From: Halanaerobiales bacterium | GTDB taxonomy: Bacteria; Bacillota; Halanaerobiia; Halanaerobiales; M55B127 | Assembly: GCA_021736965.1 (NCBI GenBank) | Contig: JAIPEV010000048.1 | Span: 1 to 10,959 of the forward strand | Length of the DNA stretch: 10,959 bases | Reading direction: 5' to 3' | In this document: one piece after another, positions 6,620 through 10,959 of the stretch | Layout of the letters: every line of letters starts with the position of its first letter | Numbering within the stretch: position 1 is the stretch's first letter | Program-made: the position numbers and the translations under genes | Notes under the pieces: model-generated | The model's database searches: none | Seen by the model: only the letters and a program-made list of their open reading frames with translations | What the model was told of the DNA's origin: nothing

Positions 6620-7409
6620 CTTCAAAAGATAGTAATCCATTTTTGAATGCTTTAATTACAATTTCAAGCTTTGAGCTGGCATGAAATATATTAAACAACT
6701 TCCTTTTATGATATTTTATTGTACTAATACTTAAATGAAGCTCGTTCGCAATTACCTTTTCAGTATAACCATTAGCCATGTTCTTTATTAAGTATAACTG
6801 TTTTTCTGTCAGGTTATTAAATTTATTATTCTTATTTAATAATTTATAATCGATCTTTAGTTTTAAATTATCTTGAAATATCTTACACAGGCAGATAACT
6901 TCTTTTTTTATAATATTTCTGCTAATTATATTGATATATCCTAATATGTTTTCTTTTATCATAAGAGGAAAGGCAATACTATAAAAAGAATTAAAAGGCT
7001 TACAGTAATGATGACCAGGTAGAATAGATATCGGCTTTCTTGTCTTTTGAGCCAAGTAAACTGCATTTGTACCAGCTTCTTTTTCTATAAATGAAAACCC
7101 CCTTTTAATTTTATACTTTTCTAAAATATTTTCTATATTTGGCTCAACTATAATTTCTAATAGATTTAGGTTTTCATTAACTAAAAAAAAGCAGACCTTT
7201 TGATCTATTTTATCTATTATTTCAGAAAAATAGTTATTACAGTAGTTTAATAAGCCAGCCTGCTCATCTAGATAAGCAGACTCATTATTTTGCTTGTAAG
7301 AGTTATTATTAACTACTCTTTTAGTTTTGTATTTAATACATCTTGACCAAGATGTAGTTACTTCTTTTTTTATCTCTTTATAATCAAAATCCCATTTATT
7401 AATATCCAT
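6606..7409 (-). CDS. GAF-domain LuxR-type transcriptional regulator
   Basis: This 267-residue protein combines two recognisable parts. Residues 15-165 resemble the sensor region of AcoR-like sigma-54 activators. They carry the N-terminal TSWSRC (19-24), a GAF-like core with LLNYCNNYFSEIIDKI and a strand near 72-90, then GFSFIEKEAGTNAVYLA (104-120), KPISILPGHHYC (125-136), and a closing FPLMIKENILGYINI. Residues 199-260 are a LuxR-type helix-turn-helix: LTEKQLYLIKNMANGYTEK, ANELHLSISTIKYHKRKL. There is no AAA+ domain and no receiver, so it probably responds to a bound small molecule and works with the vegetative polymerase. The ligand is not predictable. It lies 65 bases upstream of buk in the same direction, so an acyl or fermentation signal is a reasonable guess. 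The ATG has an AGAGGTGA site 8 bases upstream. Confidence 0.8.
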   Translation of the reverse strand: MDINKWDFDYKEIKKEVTTSWSRCIKYKTKRVVNNNSYKQNNESAYLDEQAGLLNYCNNYFSEIIDKIDQKVCFFLVNENLNLLEIIVEPNIENILEKYKIKRGFSFIEKEAGTNAVYLAQKTRKPISILPGHHYCKPFNSFYSIAFPLMIKENILGYINIISRNIIKKEVICLCKIFQDNLKLKIDYKLLNKNNKFNNLTEKQLYLIKNMANGYTEKVIANELHLSISTIKYHKRKLFNIFHASSKLEIVIKAFKNGLLSFEEVEF

Positions 7410-7459
7410 AAATATTCACCTCTTTATCATCACAAATTAAGAACTTTTTAATTTTTAAT

Positions 7460-7488
7460 TTATTATCAAACCGATATTTTTAAATCTA
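7460..7488 (-). promoter_or_regulatory. Weak candidate promoter for the GAF-LuxR regulator
   Basis: An extended -10 (TGATAATAA; -10 hexamer 7460-7465) has a poor -35 (TAGATT, 7483-7488) at 17 bases. It lies between the upstream terminator and the regulator, where a promoter is needed. The sequence match alone is weak. Confidence 0.25.
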
Positions 7489-7493
7489 TATAT

Positions 7494-7548
7494 AAAAAAA
7501 CCTCGATTAAATTCATCCATTTGATAAAATAGATGAATTTAATTGAAG
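7494..7548 (-). terminator. Strong intrinsic terminator of the export operon
   Basis: Two 22-base arms (7527-7548 and 7501-7522) pair almost perfectly on the minus strand, with one A-C mismatch and two G-U pairs around a TATC tetraloop. Seven U (7494-7500) follow. It sits 20 bases after the stop of the membrane fusion gene. The other strand has no U-run, so it acts on the leftward transcript only. It isolates the export operon from the buk region. Confidence 0.92.
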
Positions 7549-7568
7549 TAAGATAGAATAATAATTTC

Positions 7569-8726
7569 TTAAATGAAATCTAATTTTTCAAGAAAATAAT
7601 ATATTATTTTTCTCTGATCAACTATTATAGAAGCATTCACCAACATACCACTTTTGTACTGTATCTTTTTTCTTTTACCACCCTTAATTAATTTTGGTTC
7701 AATATTTGCAGTTATCTTATATATGTAACTTTGTTCTTTAAGATTTGTTACTTCTGAATCAATATTTAGAACTTTACCGTTTGCTATACCATGTTCTTTA
7801 TAAGGATAAGAAGCAATCTTATATCTTATCTTATCATCTTTTTTAATCTTTAATACATCTTTGTTTTTTACTATTAAATCTACTATATATTTATCGTTTG
7901 TTTCAGGTATAATCTTCATAATTATATCTCCAGCTGGAATGTAATCTTTAAGATTATATCTTTTAATAAGCTGTATATTTCCAGAAATCGGTGCTCTAAT
8001 TTTATTTTCTTTTATTCTTTGAACTATTTGCTCTAACTGCCTATTATTATTGTTTATCTGTTCACTGTACTTTATAACTTCCCTTTTTAGACTAACTAAT
8101 TGAGAGTTTTTATATAACTCTAACTGATATTTAATATCTTTTAACTCTCTTTTTATTATATTGAGCTCATTTTTGGATATACTCACACCTTCAAACTGTT
8201 TTAAGGTTTTTAATCTTTTTTTCTTATGATCAATTTTTTCTTTATACTGTTGTATTTTTCTAAAAATTAGATCTTTTTCAGCTCTGTATATAGGATTGAT
8301 AATATCAGTTTTTATTTCCTGATTATTTAGATATGAAATTAAAAGTTTTAGATCATCTACTTTGTCTTTTAATTTATGATTTTTTTTAATCAGTAGTTCT
8401 TTTTTTATTTTTAATTCTTTATCATCTATTTCAAATACAAGATCACCTTTTGAGATTATTTCTTTGTCGTCAGCAATATAACTTAAAAAACCTCCTCTTA
8501 TATTATAAATTGTACTTGTATTATCACTGTATCTAATTACTCCATTTGTATTGATCACAACATCTACCTCTTCAAAGATTAACCAGAGCGAAAACACTAT
8601 AAGTAATAATAAAAAAATAGTTAATATTATATTAGTATATATTTTACTTTTAGTGTTTTTATGATACCTTCTTTTACTAATTGAATTTATATCATTATAT
8701 ATATACTTCAATATAGATAACCTCAT
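7569..8726 (-). CDS. HlyD-family membrane fusion/accessory protein of the peptide exporter
   Basis: This 385-residue periplasmic adaptor-type protein has a short basic N-terminus, one membrane segment (about 31-51), a first half lipoyl/barrel region (NTNGVIRY ... IRGGFLSYIADDKEIISKGDLVFEID, about 59-101), a long lysine-rich coiled coil (about 105-241), the second half motif IRAPISGNIQ (243-252) and a C-terminal beta-barrel ending GMLVNASI (360-367). This order is typical of HlyD, LcnD and ComB proteins that pair with peptidase-containing ABC exporters. It starts 9 bases after the transporter stop, so it is co-transcribed and probably co-translated. The ATG lacks a clear ribosome site. A TTG at codon 6 has GAGG 9 bases upstream and is a possible alternative. 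In a diderm host it would need an outer-membrane channel, which is not encoded here. Confidence 0.88.
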   Translation of the reverse strand: MRLSILKYIYNDINSISKRRYHKNTKSKIYTNIILTIFLLLLIVFSLWLIFEEVDVVINTNGVIRYSDNTSTIYNIRGGFLSYIADDKEIISKGDLVFEIDDKELKIKKELLIKKNHKLKDKVDDLKLLISYLNNQEIKTDIINPIYRAEKDLIFRKIQQYKEKIDHKKKRLKTLKQFEGVSISKNELNIIKRELKDIKYQLELYKNSQLVSLKREVIKYSEQINNNNRQLEQIVQRIKENKIRAPISGNIQLIKRYNLKDYIPAGDIIMKIIPETNDKYIVDLIVKNKDVLKIKKDDKIRYKIASYPYKEHGIANGKVLNIDSEVTNLKEQSYIYKITANIEPKLIKGGKRKKIQYKSGMLVNASIIVDQRKIIYYFLEKLDFI

Positions 8727-8735
8727 TTATAATTG

Positions 8736-10922
8736 TTATATTTGTTCTTCCCAGATCTTACTGTAATAGTCATTATTATTTATTAATTTTTGATGTGTTC
8801 CTTTTTCAATAATTTTACCCTTTTTTAAACAAATAATTTGATCACATTTTTTAATTGTTTTAAATTTATGTGAAATTATAATTGTTGTCCTATTTTCAAA
8901 TAATTTATCAATCATTTTATAGATTTCTTTTTCTGTAAATAAATCTAAATTGTTGGTTGCCTCATCAAAGATTATTAAATCCGGATCTTTCAACAAAACT
9001 CTAGCAATTGCAATTCTCTGTCGTTGACCTCCTGATAAATTTCTACCTTTCTCTGTTATTTTAGTTTGATATCTATTTGATAATGTATTGATATAATTAT
9101 GTATTTTTGCTTTTTTTGCAGCAGCTATTACATCTTTTTTATCATATTTTTTATTATCCATTCTAATATTTTCATAAATAGTTTTATTAAACAAAAATAT
9201 ATCTTGTGGTACATAACCTATCTTTTCTCTTAATGCAGTTGTCTTAATATCTTTGATACTGTTATTATCAATAACAATTCTACCTTTATTAATATCATAA
9301 AACTTTAACAATAATTTTATTATAGTTGTTTTCCCTGATCCACTTTTACCCACAAATGCTACTTTTTGGCCTTGCTTTATCTTAAATGAGATTCCTTTTA
9401 ATACTTTATCCTTCATATTGTAAATAAATTCTACATTTTGAAACTTTATATTACCTTTAATCTTTTTGTTTACTATACTATTATTTGACTTTCTTTCTGG
9501 TTTTAATTCCATTATTTCCTTAAGACGTTCTAATGCAACTAAGGCATTTTGTATTTTAGGTTGTAGTTTGACTAAATTTTGTAGTGGCTTATAAAAATAT
9601 ACCAAAAGTGCATTAAATGTTATCAACTGTCCGATAGTAAGATTACCCTTTATTACCTGATAACCCCCGGTCCAAAGAATAATTGTTTCCCCTAAAGCCG
9701 CTAAAAGATTATCAATAGAATTCTGAACATTTTTTAAAAATGAAGCCTTAAATACCTTTTCAACAAAATTTAAAAACCTATCTTCATTTATTAAATAACT
9801 GTAGTTTTGAACATTTAATGACTTTATTGTATTTATCCCATCAATCGTTTCTACTAAAGTAGTCTGTAAATCTGCTCCTTTTTCCATTTCTTCTTTTCTA
9901 ATTTTATTATGTCTATTAGCAAAAACCAATACTAAAACTATATAAAATGGAATCAAAATTAAAGCAATTTTAAAAAGAAAACTACTTTGAAAATAAAGTA
10001 CAAAACCACCACCAATTATTAATAGTGAATCAATTAAGATTGAAATAGTTGCACTGGAAAGGGCGTCTCTAATCTTGCCTGAATCATTTATTCTGGATAA
10101 AATCTCTCCAACTTCTCTTTTTTCGTAAAAGGATATTGGCAAACTTAAAATATGTTCTATATAATCCATGATTAATTTGATATCTATTTGCTGACTTAAA
10201 TAAAGGGTAAGATGGTTTCTAAAAGCATCCATCATGACTTTAAAAACAGCAATTATTATTACAGCTATTGATAAAATATGAAGGGTTTTAACTAAACCAT
10301 TGATTAATATATAGTCTATTAAATACTTGAAGTAAAAAGAACCAATAATACCAAATAAAGTATAGAATATTGATACAATAAATATTTTGCCAATCAATTC
10401 TTTATTACCCTTCATACTATCAAATATAAACTCATTTTTACTAACTGTTTGATACTCTAAATTTGGGTGCTTATTATTTTTAAATAACAGTAAAATATTG
10501 GTCCAAATCTGTTTAAAATCAGTTTTATCTAATAAAAGTAGCCCCTTATCAGGATCAAATATTACTAGTTGTTTTTTATATATTTTATAGACAATAAGAT
10601 AATGAGATATATTCTCTCTTATTACATGTGCTATAAAGGGAGTTTTTAAACTTTGATTTAAGTCATCAATATCTGCTTTTACACCTTTAGCAGAAAAACC
10701 AATATTTTCAGCTGTTTTTATTAATCCATAAGCAGAAGTACCCATCTGATCTGTACCAGAAAACTCTCTTAAAATACTAATTGGATATGATTTATTATAG
10801 ATATTAGCTATGGTTGTTAAACAAGCGGTTCCACAATCACTATGATCTTTTTGCTTAACAAACAGCTTTCTTTTAAATATTTTTAAATAATATAAATATA
10901 TTTTTCTTATTATTTTCTGCAT
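8736..10922 (-). CDS. Peptidase C39-containing ABC transporter (bacteriocin/leader-peptide type exporter)
   Basis: This 728-residue protein has three parts. The N-terminal C39 cysteine protease (about 20-150) shows Gln24, catalytic Cys30 in DCGTACL, His107 (SHYLIVY) and Asp123 (FDPDKG), so it should be active. The membrane domain (about 170-460) has several hydrophobic helices. The C-terminal ATPase has Walker A GKSGSGKT (525-532), LSGGQ (629-633), Walker B LIIFDE (649-654) and the switch His685. Such proteins form homodimers, cut precursor peptides after a double-glycine type leader, and export the mature peptide using ATP. The length is standard. A good site (GGGAG) precedes the ATG. It heads an operon with the membrane fusion gene. 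No precursor peptide was found in the window, so the substrate (bacteriocin, signal peptide or other) is unknown. Confidence 0.95.
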   Translation of the reverse strand: MQKIIRKIYLYYLKIFKRKLFVKQKDHSDCGTACLTTIANIYNKSYPISILREFSGTDQMGTSAYGLIKTAENIGFSAKGVKADIDDLNQSLKTPFIAHVIRENISHYLIVYKIYKKQLVIFDPDKGLLLLDKTDFKQIWTNILLLFKNNKHPNLEYQTVSKNEFIFDSMKGNKELIGKIFIVSIFYTLFGIIGSFYFKYLIDYILINGLVKTLHILSIAVIIIAVFKVMMDAFRNHLTLYLSQQIDIKLIMDYIEHILSLPISFYEKREVGEILSRINDSGKIRDALSSATISILIDSLLIIGGGFVLYFQSSFLFKIALILIPFYIVLVLVFANRHNKIRKEEMEKGADLQTTLVETIDGINTIKSLNVQNYSYLINEDRFLNFVEKVFKASFLKNVQNSIDNLLAALGETIILWTGGYQVIKGNLTIGQLITFNALLVYFYKPLQNLVKLQPKIQNALVALERLKEIMELKPERKSNNSIVNKKIKGNIKFQNVEFIYNMKDKVLKGISFKIKQGQKVAFVGKSGSGKTTIIKLLLKFYDINKGRIVIDNNSIKDIKTTALREKIGYVPQDIFLFNKTIYENIRMDNKKYDKKDVIAAAKKAKIHNYINTLSNRYQTKITEKGRNLSGGQRQRIAIARVLLKDPDLIIFDEATNNLDLFTEKEIYKMIDKLFENRTTIIISHKFKTIKKCDQIICLKKGKIIEKGTHQKLINNNDYYSKIWEEQI

Positions 10923-10959
10923 TTTTTCTCCCTATATTATTTTATTAGTTTAATAAATA

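Noticed and set aside
7410..7568. Short ORFs that might encode a precursor peptide near the exporter
   Set aside because: Only frames of a few codons exist, none with a double-glycine leader. The space is taken by the terminator and the regulator's upstream region.
10923..10959. Possible promoter for the export operon
   Set aside because: TAAAAT- and TAATAT-like hexamers occur, but no -35 can be assigned in the 37 bases available, and the operon may begin beyond the edge.

Overview
The window is AT-rich, and every gene I can support lies on the minus strand, so transcription runs from high to low coordinates. Three things point to a low-GC anaerobic firmicute: a veg gene downstream of rsmA, which is a Bacillus/Clostridia arrangement; butyrate kinase; and strong Shine-Dalgarno sites with consensus SigA-type promoters. 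The general look is compatible with Halanaerobiales or a related clostridial lineage. That placement is an impression, not a result.

In transcription order, the first block (10922 to 7569) is a two-gene export operon. It encodes a peptidase-C39 ABC transporter that should cleave a leader peptide and export the product, followed by its HlyD-type membrane fusion partner. A long-stemmed terminator (7494-7548) closes it. No precursor peptide gene is visible, so the cargo probably lies beyond the right edge or elsewhere in the genome.

The second block (7409 to 3767) is a small metabolic island. It holds a GAF-LuxR regulator, butyrate kinase (buk), a D-2-hydroxyacid dehydrogenase of the glyoxylate/hydroxypyruvate reductase type that follows buk by 2 bases, and a LuxR-type regulator whose receiver domain has lost its phosphorylation residues. 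Neither regulator looks like a standard phosphorylated response regulator, which suggests control by a bound ligand or by abundance.

The third block (3705 to 1958) is housekeeping: rsmA (16S rRNA dimethyltransferase), a YkuK-family RNase H-like protein overlapping it, and veg. rsmA has its own extended -10 promoter. veg has a perfect-consensus promoter embedded in the weak terminator of the ykuK-like gene.

The fourth block (1880 to 1) is probably phosphate-related: a Na+/phosphate symporter homologue with a C-terminal PhoU-like domain, then the N-terminus of an OmpR/PhoB-type response regulator cut by the left edge. A terminator-like hairpin separates the two. The veg/transporter junction can form mutually exclusive RNA pairings that could hide the transporter's ribosome binding site.

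No tRNA, rRNA, CRISPR array, insertion sequence or origin was seen. No gene-free stretch exceeds about 160 bases.
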